This document shows, piece by piece, positions 45,705 through 53,560 of a stretch of DNA of 64,000 nt. The stretch's first letter is position 1. Each line of letters begins with the position of its first letter. The notes under the pieces are model-generated. The model made no database searches. It was not told where the DNA came from and saw only the letters and a list, made by a program, of their open reading frames with translations. Origin of the DNA: Bythopirellula goksoeyrii (GTDB lineage Bacteria > Planctomycetota > Planctomycetia > Pirellulales > Lacipirellulaceae); NCBI RefSeq assembly GCF_008065115.1, contig NZ_CP042913.1, positions 3,941,658 to 4,005,657 on the forward strand, in the 5' to 3' direction. The position numbers and the translations under genes were made by a program.

Positions 45705-46382
45705 TTATCCCAGCTGTCTCCGGTAAGCTATTAAGCCAGCCAGACACAAAACAGACCAGACAGCCAGAGTCGACGCCTCAGGAACAAGCACTAGCTGATC
45801 TTGAGCATGCTTCCCATCGATCGTCTGCAGATTGATCACACGGACAGCGCCCAGGTATCCTACAGCCTTGTTCCAGCTACCATCGGCGATGTAGTCTGCT
45901 AGCCAAGACTCAGCATCGTAAAGTGCTTTGTAAGCGGCAGCTGGCGAACCAGGTAAGGCGTTGTTGATGTCCGCATCGGAATATTGCATTTCTCGCCAAA
46001 AAGCATATTGCAAGGCATTCGCATCGTTGGTACTTGAAGAACTGAATCCGTTCAAAGTGCCTTGGCGAAATTCAGTGTACAACCAGGCAGCATAGTTGGT
46101 GAGCGTTCGGCCACCTTGAACCGTGATGTCCCCGATGCCGGTTACCATGTAGGTTCCGCCATTGGCAACAAACTCGGTCAGCTCAACGCAAAAAGTTTCA
46201 AACGCTGAGACTTCTTTTCCTGCGTCCGAGCCGCCATCGGTTAACAAGAACTGCCCACCATAGGTACCGGGTAGCGAGGTATCAAAAGTCACCTTACTAC
46301 CAATTTGTAATGATGCCTCGGATACTGCTGGAGCAAAGCTCAGTAGTACAGCAAAGGCACAAGTAAGGATAGTTGTTCTCAT
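45705..46382 (-). CDS. PEP-CTERM (VPEAST) secreted protein
   Basis: A 225-residue exported protein, last gene of the tandem array. The start at 46382 (MRTTILTCAFAVLL) has GGAAACG upstream; the longer frame to 46469 reads as non-coding. Signal peptide to about residue 23 (APAVSEAS). The body (FETFCVELTEFV, YAAWLYTEFRQGTLNGF, NALQYAFWREMQ) matches the protein at 48099-48791, so the two are paralogues. The C-terminus is VPEASTLAVWSVLCLAGLIAYRRQ, a PEP-CTERM variant with Ala in place of the second Pro. Confidence 0.85.
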   Translation of the reverse strand: MRTTILTCAFAVLLSFAPAVSEASLQIGSKVTFDTSLPGTYGGQFLLTDGGSDAGKEVSAFETFCVELTEFVANGGTYMVTGIGDITVQGGRTLTNYAAWLYTEFRQGTLNGFSSSSTNDANALQYAFWREMQYSDADINNALPGSPAAAYKALYDAESWLADYIADGSWNKAVGYLGAVRVINLQTIDGKHAQDQLVLVPEASTLAVWSVLCLAGLIAYRRQLG

Positions 46383-46482
46383 ATTACGTTTCCGTTCTGA
46401 GAAGATCGTGAGCCTGTTCCGTTGTTTGCTCAAGTCTCGACATCTTAATCTTAGAACACCAACAGGCATTCAATATTTAAGT

Positions 46483-46521
46483 GTACTCTCGGCGGAGAGA
46501 TCATCTCTCCACCGAGCGTAC
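46483..46521 (-). terminator. hairpin after the 46540-47322 gene, probable terminator
   Basis: GTAC-CTCGG-GGAGAGA and TCTCTCC-CCGAG-GTAC pair with two single mismatches and a three-base loop, immediately downstream of the minus-strand stop. No clear T-run follows, so the role is tentative. Confidence 0.5.
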
Positions 46522-46539
46522 AAATCAAGACATAATGTA

Positions 46540-47322
46540 TCAGGCGAGTTTGGCTCGCTTGCGATACGCAGCACCTACGCCAATCAAGCTCAACACTGAC
46601 CAGACGGCGATCGTTGAAGCTTCGGGAACAATACGATCCACTGAGTAAGCAAGGTTGTCAAACTCAAAAGCAAATTTGGAACTCGTCGCAACAACTTTGG
46701 AAAACGGCTTATCTGAATCAATGTTTACATAGTAAGTGCCGGTATCACCTTGATTGCCGCCAGCAGCAAGTGATACCTGGGTTCCATTAATCGTTTCTGT
46801 CGTATTATCATCGAAATAGAATGTAAGCTCATTGTAATCTACAGGGTCACTATCTACCGAACCCCAAAGCAATCCCAAGTACTGTTGACCACTACTAAAG
46901 AGAAGCTCAACTTGAGCATTAGTTGTATTCCCAAGATTACTTCCGGAACTTACATACTGTGTCGAGTCTTGAGCACCGGTATCCGAAGCAGGATTTCCGA
47001 AGAGAGTCGTCATCGCTGCACCGTTGCCAAGACCAATCCAGGGTGCTGCGTAGGAGGAGGTATTGGGCAAGGAGGCAAATTGAGAGTTAGGAGTTATATT
47101 CACATCAATCGATCCTAGCGGGTCAGCAGAAGAAGAATAATTTGCTGCTGTATAGTTGCCTCCTCCATTATCCGTCACAGAGCCAATATCAAAATTCACG
47201 TAATTAGTGTTCGCAGTGGAAACTGGAATACCGTTATTTGTGGACACAATTTGAAGTGATGCTTGCGACTGGGCAACAAAAACACTCAATACACAAAGCG
47301 AAAAAAATAAATTTCGTAACAT
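46540..47322 (-). CDS. PEP-CTERM (VPEAST) secreted protein
   Basis: A 260-residue exported protein. ATG at 47322 follows AAGGAGATAATC. Signal peptide residues 1-21 (LFFSLCVLSVFVAQSQAS). The body is beta-rich (YVNFDIGSVTDNGGGNY, YLGLLWGSVDSDPVDYNELTF, cut here), resembling Npun_F0296-type exosortase-linked surface proteins in style (LLWGSVD). C-terminus VPEASTIAVWSVLSLIGVGAAYRKRAK (last part basic). It belongs to cassette 4 with the Ser-rich gene at 47474. Confidence 0.85.
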   Translation of the reverse strand: MLRNLFFSLCVLSVFVAQSQASLQIVSTNNGIPVSTANTNYVNFDIGSVTDNGGGNYTAANYSSSADPLGSIDVNITPNSQFASLPNTSSYAAPWIGLGNGAAMTTLFGNPASDTGAQDSTQYVSSGSNLGNTTNAQVELLFSSGQQYLGLLWGSVDSDPVDYNELTFYFDDNTTETINGTQVSLAAGGNQGDTGTYYVNIDSDKPFSKVVATSSKFAFEFDNLAYSVDRIVPEASTIAVWSVLSLIGVGAAYRKRAKLA

Positions 47323-47473
47323 GATTATCTCCTTGGTTTTCCCAAAAAAGCATAACTGAATGATCACTCTGTCCAATTACTGGACATGAGCAAGACTTAA
47401 CCAGCGGCGCACGAAGGCGGGTTAGCTTGGAGGCGTGACTAGCCCACTTTAAAGGCTGCCACCCTCCCGCAGG

Positions 47474-47908
47474 TCATACCGCTTGAGGCGGTCGGAGGAG
47501 ATCATTGCCCGGAGGAGTAGGCAAAAAGAATCGAAGCTCGCTAGACACCCAGCCGGTTACGGCCAAGTCAGCAAGAGAACTTCCTGTGAGTGAATTCAAC
47601 GCCACATTAGAAGTTGAACTCGAAGTAGTTGAAGAACTCGAGGAGGAATTACCGAAGCCTCCCAGAGCGTGCTGAATCACTAATGCTTCTAGAATATCCT
47701 CAGCAGGCGCTTCAGGACTAGAATCAGACGGCGCACTGGAACTGCAATCGCCGGCCGTTTCCTCAAATTTGAATTCTGGCAGCTCAGGACGCACGATGCT
47801 TGCTTGAGCCATTCCCCCGGTCAAGACTACAACCCCCAATGCGACACAATGCAACATCCCGTGTCGAAGGCGGCTTAATTCAGCACTTTGATGGGAGAGA
47901 TTGAACAT
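47474..47908 (-). CDS. Ser-rich secreted small protein, tandem family copy 4
   Basis: A 144-residue exported protein of a family I cannot name. After the signal peptide (residues about 20-36, ALGVVVLTGGMAQAS) comes the family box SIVRPELPEFKFEE, an acidic/Pro linker, HALGGFG, a run of Ser/Thr (about 13), NVALNSLTGSSLADLAVTGW and the C-terminal box LPTPPGNDLLRPPQ. It precedes the PEP-CTERM gene at 47322. No enzymatic motif; the terminal PPGNDLLRPPQ is invariant enough to be a recognition element. Confidence 0.8.
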   Translation of the reverse strand: MFNLSHQSAELSRLRHGMLHCVALGVVVLTGGMAQASIVRPELPEFKFEETAGDCSSSAPSDSSPEAPAEDILEALVIQHALGGFGNSSSSSSTTSSSTSNVALNSLTGSSLADLAVTGWVSSELRFFLPTPPGNDLLRPPQAV

Positions 47909-48057
47909 GGTTTTCTACTGGTTATCGCAATCCATGTGATTTGCAGCCTATCCTGTGACGCCTACAGTTTAATCTAGTGGATTACTGATAGCAATGATAA
48001 AAATCAAGCAAAATGGAAAACAATCGAATTCGTGAATAAAAATTCTTGTCCCTATTA

Positions 48058-48084
48058 CCCCTCCCCGGGGGTACCGGGAAGGGG
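48058..48084 (-). terminator. GC-rich hairpin after the 48099-48791 gene
   Basis: Minus strand CCCCTTCCCGG and CCGGGGAGGGG pair around TACCC, about 15 bases after the stop codon. A T-rich stretch (GAATTTTTATTC) follows some 15 bases later. Confidence 0.55.
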
Positions 48085-48098
48085 TGTTGGGTTGGCAA

Positions 48099-48791
48099 CT
48101 AGCAGATTTTCTCGGAGTTCTTGCGACAAGCAACACCAGCTCCGACCAAGCTCAAGATCGACCAAACGGCGATTGTTGACGCTTCGGGAACCACGTAGAG
48201 CATGCTCTGCCGGGGTGTGTTACCCTGAACGGGATTAATGACCATAACTCGCGAAGTGTAGAACAACTTGTCGGCGTCAGAAGCCGAACCAAACCATGCA
48301 TTTGCGAGATTCCAATATTCAGCATCCGGTACATCGAGTGCACCTGAAATATTATTGTCTTCTCCTTCAAACTTCCAGAATGCATTTTGGAGTCTATTTG
48401 CGTCCTCAATTCGAGCAGCACTGTTTGGCGTATAATCGTATCCAGTCAGCGTGCCAAGAGTGAAGTTGTAAAATAGCCAAGCGGTTTGGGCAGAAATTGG
48501 ATCACCAGAGTTAGTGTTTTGTCCGCCGAGATGGGCAGTCGAACTAATTGAATCGACAGTATAGGGCGTCCCAAAACCAATAGTCTCGTCCCGTTCTAGA
48601 CAGAACGTCCGGAAAAGGTCGCCGGACCATATTCCTGGGGATGTCTCCTTTTGAAGACCAAACTCGCCACCAGCTGTAGTCCCTTCGCGATTTTGAAAGC
48701 GGATGGTATCACCGACATCGACTGAAGCGGTGGCCAATGAGGACCTACTGCAAGCAATGAGTACAATAGCAAAAAACGTTATCTTTTTCAT
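48099..48791 (-). CDS. PEP-CTERM (VPEAST) secreted protein
   Basis: A 230-residue exported protein. ATG at 48791 follows GAGGAG. Signal peptide residues 1-22 (FFAIVLIACSRSSLATAS). Homologous to the 45705-46382 product along its length: FRTFCLERDETI, AWLFYNFTLGTLTGYDY and ANRLQNAFWKFEG. C-terminus VPEASTIAVWSILSLVGAGVA then CRKNSEK. Cassette 3 with the Ser-rich gene at 48931. Confidence 0.85.
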   Translation of the reverse strand: MKKITFFAIVLIACSRSSLATASVDVGDTIRFQNREGTTAGGEFGLQKETSPGIWSGDLFRTFCLERDETIGFGTPYTVDSISSTAHLGGQNTNSGDPISAQTAWLFYNFTLGTLTGYDYTPNSAARIEDANRLQNAFWKFEGEDNNISGALDVPDAEYWNLANAWFGSASDADKLFYTSRVMVINPVQGNTPRQSMLYVVPEASTIAVWSILSLVGAGVACRKNSEKIC

Positions 48792-48930
48792 CGAAAAACT
48801 CCTCTTAGAATTTAGACCGAAATCTCAAAAAAAAGGTATGACTAAAAAATTGGTTCGCCCGACTGGCCAACCCAGAGCAAAGGGCAACGCAGCAACGCAA
48901 GTCAAGTGCACAGCCTAAGCCCAACAGAAG

Positions 48931-49368
48931 TCATCCCATTTGAGGCGGCTTTAGGAGATCGTTGCCCGGAGGAATGGGCAGAGAGAATCGTTGCTCGCCG
49001 CAGACCCAGCCGGTAAGAGATAAGTCTGCAAGAGAACTCACTGTGAGTGAGTTGATCGCGAGGGTTGAATTAGAACTAGAAGTGGGCGAAGGGCTCGAGG
49101 AAGAACTTGAGGAGCTTCCACCACTGCTACCCAAAGCATGATGAATTACGAATTCTGCTAAGCTAGGTTCGGCGGGCGATTCGGGTGAAGGATCAGCGGG
49201 CGCACTGGTACCCAAGTCGCTGGCTATTTCCTCAAACTTGAATTCCGGCATCTCGGGCCGCATGATGCTGGCCTCAGCCGCCTCGGCACTGAACAGCAAT
49301 AGGACCGCCAGGCAAGGCAAGATGCCTTTCACAAGGCCGGCAATTGAGGAGCTAGAAACCAACATCAA
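48931..49368 (-). CDS. Ser-rich secreted small protein, tandem family copy 3
   Basis: A 145-residue member of the Ser-rich family. Signal peptide about residues 10-34 (LPCLAVLLLFSAEAAEAS), then SIMRPEMPEFKFEE, SAPADPSPESPAEP, HALGSSGG, an eight-Ser run, NSTLAINSLTVSSLADLSLTGW and LPIPPGNDLLKPPQ. Nearly identical to copy 2 (50522-50968) from residue 35 on, while signal peptides have drifted. Upstream of the PEP-CTERM gene at 48791. Confidence 0.8.
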   Translation of the reverse strand: MMLVSSSSIAGLVKGILPCLAVLLLFSAEAAEASIMRPEMPEFKFEEIASDLGTSAPADPSPESPAEPSLAEFVIHHALGSSGGSSSSSSSSPSPTSSSNSTLAINSLTVSSLADLSLTGWVCGEQRFSLPIPPGNDLLKPPQMG

Positions 49369-49507
49369 AATAGATCCAACTAAGAGGTCGAACAGCAGAA
49401 CTACTTATATGATAACCTGCCAGCAGCACCTCTACTATCTTTTTACCCGAATAAATCCATAAAAAAACTAAGGTATTTCTCCCCAATGGGCCCTGCGGGT
49501 TTCCACA
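48941..49507. repeat. recent segmental duplication, copy a
   Basis: About 567 bases covering the Ser-rich gene and its upstream region recur at 50541-51106. The coding 3' two thirds differ at only a few positions; the signal-peptide part and flanks are more diverged. Shared upstream landmarks: GATAACCTGCCAGCAGCACC and GGGCCCTGCGGGTTTCCACA. Confidence 0.8.
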
Positions 49508-49589
49508 TTCCCATTGAAACCACGGCACAATGCCAGGAATGATCCCTGCGTAGATTTTCCGTAGCTCCTAGAGAAGTGGGATAAATGCA

Positions 49590-49632
49590 AAAAAAGAGCG
49601 TCGGGCCTAGGTGAGCCCGACGCACATGAAAA
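49590..49632. terminator. intrinsic terminator, likely bidirectional
   Basis: GCGTCGGGC (49598-49606) and GCCCGACGC (49615-49623) form a perfect 9-bp stem with A-runs on the left and right (AAAAAAGA; ATGAAAAAAATTT). It serves the PEP-CTERM gene ending at 49666. Confidence 0.75.
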
Positions 49633-49665
49633 AAATTTGGCAAGAGAGGAAATCCCCTCCGAATG

Positions 49666-50463
49666 CTAGCCCTGCTTGAACCGCTTGATCATGATTCCGC
49701 CAATGCTGGCCAATCCGAACCAAGTAAAGACAGCCAAAGGCTCGGGGACTACGTTGATCGCGGCGGATGTGAGGTAGAACTGAGTGTTATTGAAAGCAAG
49801 ACCGAAAATGTCGCCTTGAGATACTAATCTACCGCCAAAGTCATAAGTACCATCAACAGATGAAGGGGAAATCGTTTCCCATGTATTGCCACTATCAAAA
49901 GTAACATCGATGAGGTTAGTAGAGGTAAAGCGATCGGCGTAGTGGTCCAGATCACGAAAAGATAGCACATCAATCGTCGCACTGCTGGCGAATATCATTC
50001 CTACGACCTCACGACCATTTGTGATACTACCTACTCCACTAACATTGTCATCTGAAGACGGATCTGCTTGAAAACTGCCAGTAAGCTCTTGAGAGGCCCC
50101 AAGCCCTCCCAATCTGCCAGAACTTCTACCGTCCAAATAGGCATACGGACCGGCGTTATTGCTCCCGCCTTGGGTCGGAGTACCGCCCCTCGTAAAATTG
50201 GCGGTGTCTACACTGGTCGATAGCACCTGGCTCGTCAGCGGCGGTCCAGTTGTCGCATTCGTAGTATTCCAGGCGTAAAGGTCTAAGCCAACACCGTTGA
50301 TAGTTATGGGGGCTCCAAATCCGTAGCCCCGTTCCCCTTGAGGGGTGTTTAAGGGACCCGCTGGTAGCTCCGATGCTGCAAATTTTCCGAAATCAAGCTG
50401 AATTGATGCTGATGCCACCTGGGCGGCACTGCACACGAGCAAAGAGGCTAATAATATTCTCAT
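49666..50463 (-). CDS. PEP-CTERM secreted protein
   Basis: A 265-residue exported protein. ATG at 50463 follows AAGGAGATATCCC. Signal peptide residues 1-19 (LLASLLVCSAAQVASAS). The body is beta-rich (LDFGKFAASELPAGPL, GPYAYLDGRSSGRLGGLG, YDFGGRLVSQGDIFGL) and may be a lectin-like jelly roll. C-terminus VPEPLAVFTWFGLASIGGIM then IKRFKQG, a canonical PEP-CTERM signal. Cassette 2 with the Ser-rich gene at 50522. Confidence 0.85.
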   Translation of the reverse strand: MRILLASLLVCSAAQVASASIQLDFGKFAASELPAGPLNTPQGERGYGFGAPITINGVGLDLYAWNTTNATTGPPLTSQVLSTSVDTANFTRGGTPTQGGSNNAGPYAYLDGRSSGRLGGLGASQELTGSFQADPSSDDNVSGVGSITNGREVVGMIFASSATIDVLSFRDLDHYADRFTSTNLIDVTFDSGNTWETISPSSVDGTYDFGGRLVSQGDIFGLAFNNTQFYLTSAAINVVPEPLAVFTWFGLASIGGIMIKRFKQG

Positions 50464-50521
50464 GGGATATCTCCTTGGAAAGACGATTTAATTACAACAA
50501 TTTCAAAATCTGAGACAGAGA

Positions 50522-50968
50522 CTAAATGCTGCAAGAAGAGTCTTGAGGAGGTCTTAGGAAATCGTTGCCCGGGGGATTGGGCAGAGAGAATCGTTGCTCG
50601 CCGCAGACCCAGCCGGTAAGAGATAAGTCTGCAAGAGAACTCACTGTGAGAGAGTTGATCGCGAGGGTTGAATTAGAACTAGAAGTGGGCGAAGGGCTCG
50701 AGGAAGAACTTGAGGAGCTTCCACCACTGCTACCCAAAGCATGATGAATTACGAATTCTGCTAAGCTAGGTTCGGCGGGCGATTCGGGTGAAGGATCAGC
50801 GGGCGCACTGGTACCCAAGTCGCTGGCCGTTTCTTCAAACTTGAATTCCGGCATCTCAGCCCGCATGATGCTGGCCTCAGCAAACCCGCTGCTGAAAACG
50901 AACAGCACTGCCAAGTACGGCAATATGCCTTTCAAAAGGCCGGTGATTGAGGGAGTAGAACCCAACAT
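50522..50968 (-). CDS. Ser-rich secreted small protein, tandem family copy 2
   Basis: A 148-residue family member. The start at 50968 (MLGSTPSITGLLKGILP) aligns with copy 3; the frame is open to 51031 and ATG 50983 is an alternative. Signal peptide ends near GFAEAS. Boxes: SIMRAEMPEFKFEE, SAPADPSPESPAEP, eight Ser, NSTLAINSLTVSSLADL and LPNPPGNDFLRPPQ, then five extra residues (DSSCSI-like end). Product of the same duplication as copy 3. Confidence 0.8.
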   Translation of the reverse strand: MLGSTPSITGLLKGILPYLAVLFVFSSGFAEASIMRAEMPEFKFEETASDLGTSAPADPSPESPAEPSLAEFVIHHALGSSGGSSSSSSSSPSPTSSSNSTLAINSLTVSSLADLSLTGWVCGEQRFSLPNPPGNDFLRPPQDSSCSI

Positions 50969-51106
50969 AAATTCAAATCTCATGATAGGGCAAACAGTAT
51001 AACAGATCACATGATAACCTGCCAGCAGCACCTCTACAAACGCTTTACCCGAGGAAATCCTTGAAAAAAAAGTATTTCTCCCTCAATAGGCCCTGCGGGT
51101 TTCCAC
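50541..51106. repeat. recent segmental duplication, copy b
   Basis: Partner of 48941-49507; see there. The duplicated unit is one Ser-rich gene with its promoter region, not a whole cassette. Confidence 0.8.
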
Positions 51107-51310
51107 AAAGTTCCAGAGCCGGTGGCAAACTGCCTGAGATCTACAAACCTCACCATGCAGGTCGGCTGAGAAGTCTCAAACTTTGGATTTTGACCACATT
51201 GTCTGTTAATAAACCCGAACTCCTCGGCAATAATAGGGGAAAAGACCGATTTGTCCTAAATCACTCGTCCTTTCGCAGTAAATCGTGGAGGCGTCAAATT
51301 AGCCTTTAAA

Positions 51311-51349
51311 GAGTAAGCGCCAAACGAATTCCGCGTTCGGCGCTCACCT
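51311..51349 (-). terminator. hairpin after the 51388-52086 gene
   Basis: AGCGCC-AACG and CGTT-GGCGCT (51316-51344) form a stem with one bulge downstream of the minus-strand stop; TTTAAAGG follows. Probable terminator. Confidence 0.6.
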
Positions 51350-51387
51350 AAGTTTAATATCGCGTGGGTACAAACTGATTGCCAAAT

Positions 51388-52086
51388 TCAGCAGTTGCTA
51401 CCCTGACGACGTTTTGAGAGGACCGACACGACACTAAAAGCGACTGCCAAGCCAGACCAAACGGCAACACTAAGAGGCTCTGGAACCGGTACGAAAACAG
51501 CGCTCACCATCATGTCATCGTGATTATCATCTACGGAAGCGCCATTGTCATCAAATCCATAGAACACTTGGCTATACGTTCCATCTCCCGCAGACCCGAG
51601 ACCATCGTTATAAAACACACCGAATCCCGCAGTTCCTGCAAGCGCGTCTTTCGGTGTCCCGCTTCCGGCAGTCTTTACTCTGAAACCAATACCCAAAGAA
51701 CTAAATAAATCTCCGTCCGAGACCGCAATTGAACCGATTGCAGAGCCGGGAAAACTCCACGATTCGTCGGCCTCAGTTTCCAGTGAAGTTCCACCGGCTA
51801 AAGTAAATGTGGCTGCGGTCCAGGTGCCGCCTGTGACAAATTCGTTTGTATAGCCACTTTCGGCACCGTGGTAATAGAAGTAAACAGTGCCGGCCCCATT
51901 CACTTTAATATCAGCACCGGAGTTGAATATCATGTCAAGGGAAGGTGTCAATGCAGCAAGATCGGCCATAAAATCATTACCCCCCGGCACGGCAGTAGCT
52001 CCTGCACCTCCAACAATCTCTAAACTGGCATGAGCCGGCACAACGGCAAACAACACAATTACTATTCCAAGAAGAAAATTACGCAT
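51388..52086 (-). CDS. PEP-CTERM secreted protein
   Basis: A 232-residue exported protein. The start at 52086 (MRNFLLGIVIVLF) follows GGGAGATTC; a longer frame to 52149 is unlikely. Signal peptide residues 1-20 (VLFAVVPAHAS). The body has NDFMADLAALTPSLDMIFNS, VYFYYHGAESGYTNEF and GFGVFYNDG segments of unknown function. C-terminus VPEPLSVAVWSGLAVAFSVV then SVLSKRRQG. Cassette 1 with the Ser-rich gene at 52216. Confidence 0.85.
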   Translation of the reverse strand: MRNFLLGIVIVLFAVVPAHASLEIVGGAGATAVPGGNDFMADLAALTPSLDMIFNSGADIKVNGAGTVYFYYHGAESGYTNEFVTGGTWTAATFTLAGGTSLETEADESWSFPGSAIGSIAVSDGDLFSSLGIGFRVKTAGSGTPKDALAGTAGFGVFYNDGLGSAGDGTYSQVFYGFDDNGASVDDNHDDMMVSAVFVPVPEPLSVAVWSGLAVAFSVVSVLSKRRQGSNC

Positions 52087-52215
52087 GATTGAATCTCCCA
52101 TGACAATGCAACGAATTAAGCAACTATTGACGAAACCCCGCATGCTCATCTAGGCATGCAGCTTAGATAAAGTGGCAACCGACAAGCTCTGCTGCGTGTC
52201 AGTCCCACTATTGCG

Positions 52216-52668
52216 TCAGACAGCTTGCGGCGGTCTCAGGAGATCAGTGCCCGGAGTGGCAGGAAGAGATAAATGCAACTCGCTAGTCACCTGGCCTGTC
52301 AAGATAAAGCCAGCCAAGAGCGGCGAAGATAAAGAACAAACTGCTAAAGTCGAGTTAGGACTTGAGCCTGTTGAGGACCCCGAAGAACTACCAGAAGACG
52401 ACCCACCACCCGTTCCCATCGCATGAAGCGGTGCTAGGTCGTGCAGATCAGGGGTAGTAGGGTTGGGAGCAGGTTGGTCAGCAGGTGCCGCAATGCTACT
52501 GCTCTGACTGTGATTAGCGTCCTCTAAGACAAAGGTGGCCATTTCGGGCCGGATGATGCTAGCTTCGGAGTTATCCCCAGCTAGGAAAGCTGCCGCGAGG
52601 ACGAAACAACCCACGCACCGCATGATTGAGCGGCAGAAATCATCGCGTTGAGGACAACAGAGATTCAT
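52216..52668 (-). CDS. Ser-rich secreted small protein, tandem family copy 1
   Basis: A 150-residue family member, the most diverged. Start at 52668 chosen to include the hydrophobic export segment (GCFVLAAAFLAGDNSEAS); 52686 and 52623 are alternatives and no ribosome site decides. Boxes: SIIRPEMATFVLED, a Pro/Asn linker, HAMGTGGG, Gly-Ser repeats (GSSSGSSSGSSTGSS), NSTLAVCSL, ILTGQVTSELHLSL and ATPGTDLLRPPQ. Heads the tandem array. Confidence 0.75.
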   Translation of the reverse strand: MNLCCPQRDDFCRSIMRCVGCFVLAAAFLAGDNSEASIIRPEMATFVLEDANHSQSSSIAAPADQPAPNPTTPDLHDLAPLHAMGTGGGSSSGSSSGSSTGSSPNSTLAVCSLSSPLLAGFILTGQVTSELHLSLPATPGTDLLRPPQAV

Positions 52669-52922
52669 TATGAGTGAAACCCGCATTCTACTGAACTAAT
52701 GGGCCTACGGGCGTATGATACTCCGGTTGCTGTCACTCCGCAATCATTTGTGCCTGAATTTTTGAAGAAAGATTCCGGACTCTTGGATTTCGGCCATATG
52801 CCCCAAGTCATTCTTTTGCAATGAGTTACGACTCAAATACGACCGTCAGAGCAGTCATGGAGCGCGAATTGGGGCTCGAACGGCAATGGACAATCACACA
52901 GTAAACGGAGCCTTTCCCCCAT

Positions 52923-53321
52923 TTACCGTCGCGGCACTCGCTGGAGCGGCTCAGGATAAAAGCTGCGCGTGTTGAGAAATTCATTCTGCGTTCCAGGAGT
53001 CATGAACCAACTGCCGGTTCCCGTGGCAGCGGTAGGGATGAGATCACGCTGCACCTCATTCTGAATTTGAGTGATCTCAGTTGCTTGCCGGCGCGCAAGT
53101 GTCTCTGCTTGGACGTTGAACTCACGTTGCCGAATCTGGGGCCGCACCAGGGCAAAGTAATTCGGCAATCCCCCTCCGTTGAATCGCCCCAAGTTGAGAT
53201 AGGGGCTTAGCGTGGGTGTGCGGGGTTGATAGCGCGCAACCTGCGCAGTGCTAAGTTGCCCTAAAGAGACGACGAAGCCACTTGCTAGCAAAACCATTCC
53301 GAGCAATTTTCTATAGGACAT
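52923..53321 (-). CDS. hypothetical secreted protein
   Basis: A 132-residue protein with a signal peptide (LLGMVLLASGFVVSLGQLSTAQ). The ATG at 53321 is seven bases after GGAG; 53333 is an alternative. The mature part is Arg/Gln-rich (RPQIRQREFNVQAETLARRQ) with TGTGSWFMTPGTQNEF near the end, a pattern seen in small planctomycete exported proteins. Divergent from the exopolysaccharide export gene. Function unknown. Confidence 0.6.
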   Translation of the reverse strand: MSYRKLLGMVLLASGFVVSLGQLSTAQVARYQPRTPTLSPYLNLGRFNGGGLPNYFALVRPQIRQREFNVQAETLARRQATEITQIQNEVQRDLIPTAATGTGSWFMTPGTQNEFLNTRSFYPEPLQRVPRR

Positions 53322-53560
53322 CCGCTTCTCCACACTTCCTTAATAGCCTGATACAGGCCCTGTCCGTGCATTTCGGACTACCACTGAATAGGACACTTAC
53401 CATTATCTATTCGGCAAATTGGCATGTCTAGTCTCAAGGATTGGGCGGAGTTATCCGATAATTCCGATAATAGTGGTTCATTCGAGTTGCGGCCTCCTGC
53501 CGTAAACGCCTGAAGTTTTGCGGGGCGAGTCACTATTTATTCCCGGGAGGGGAGATCTTA

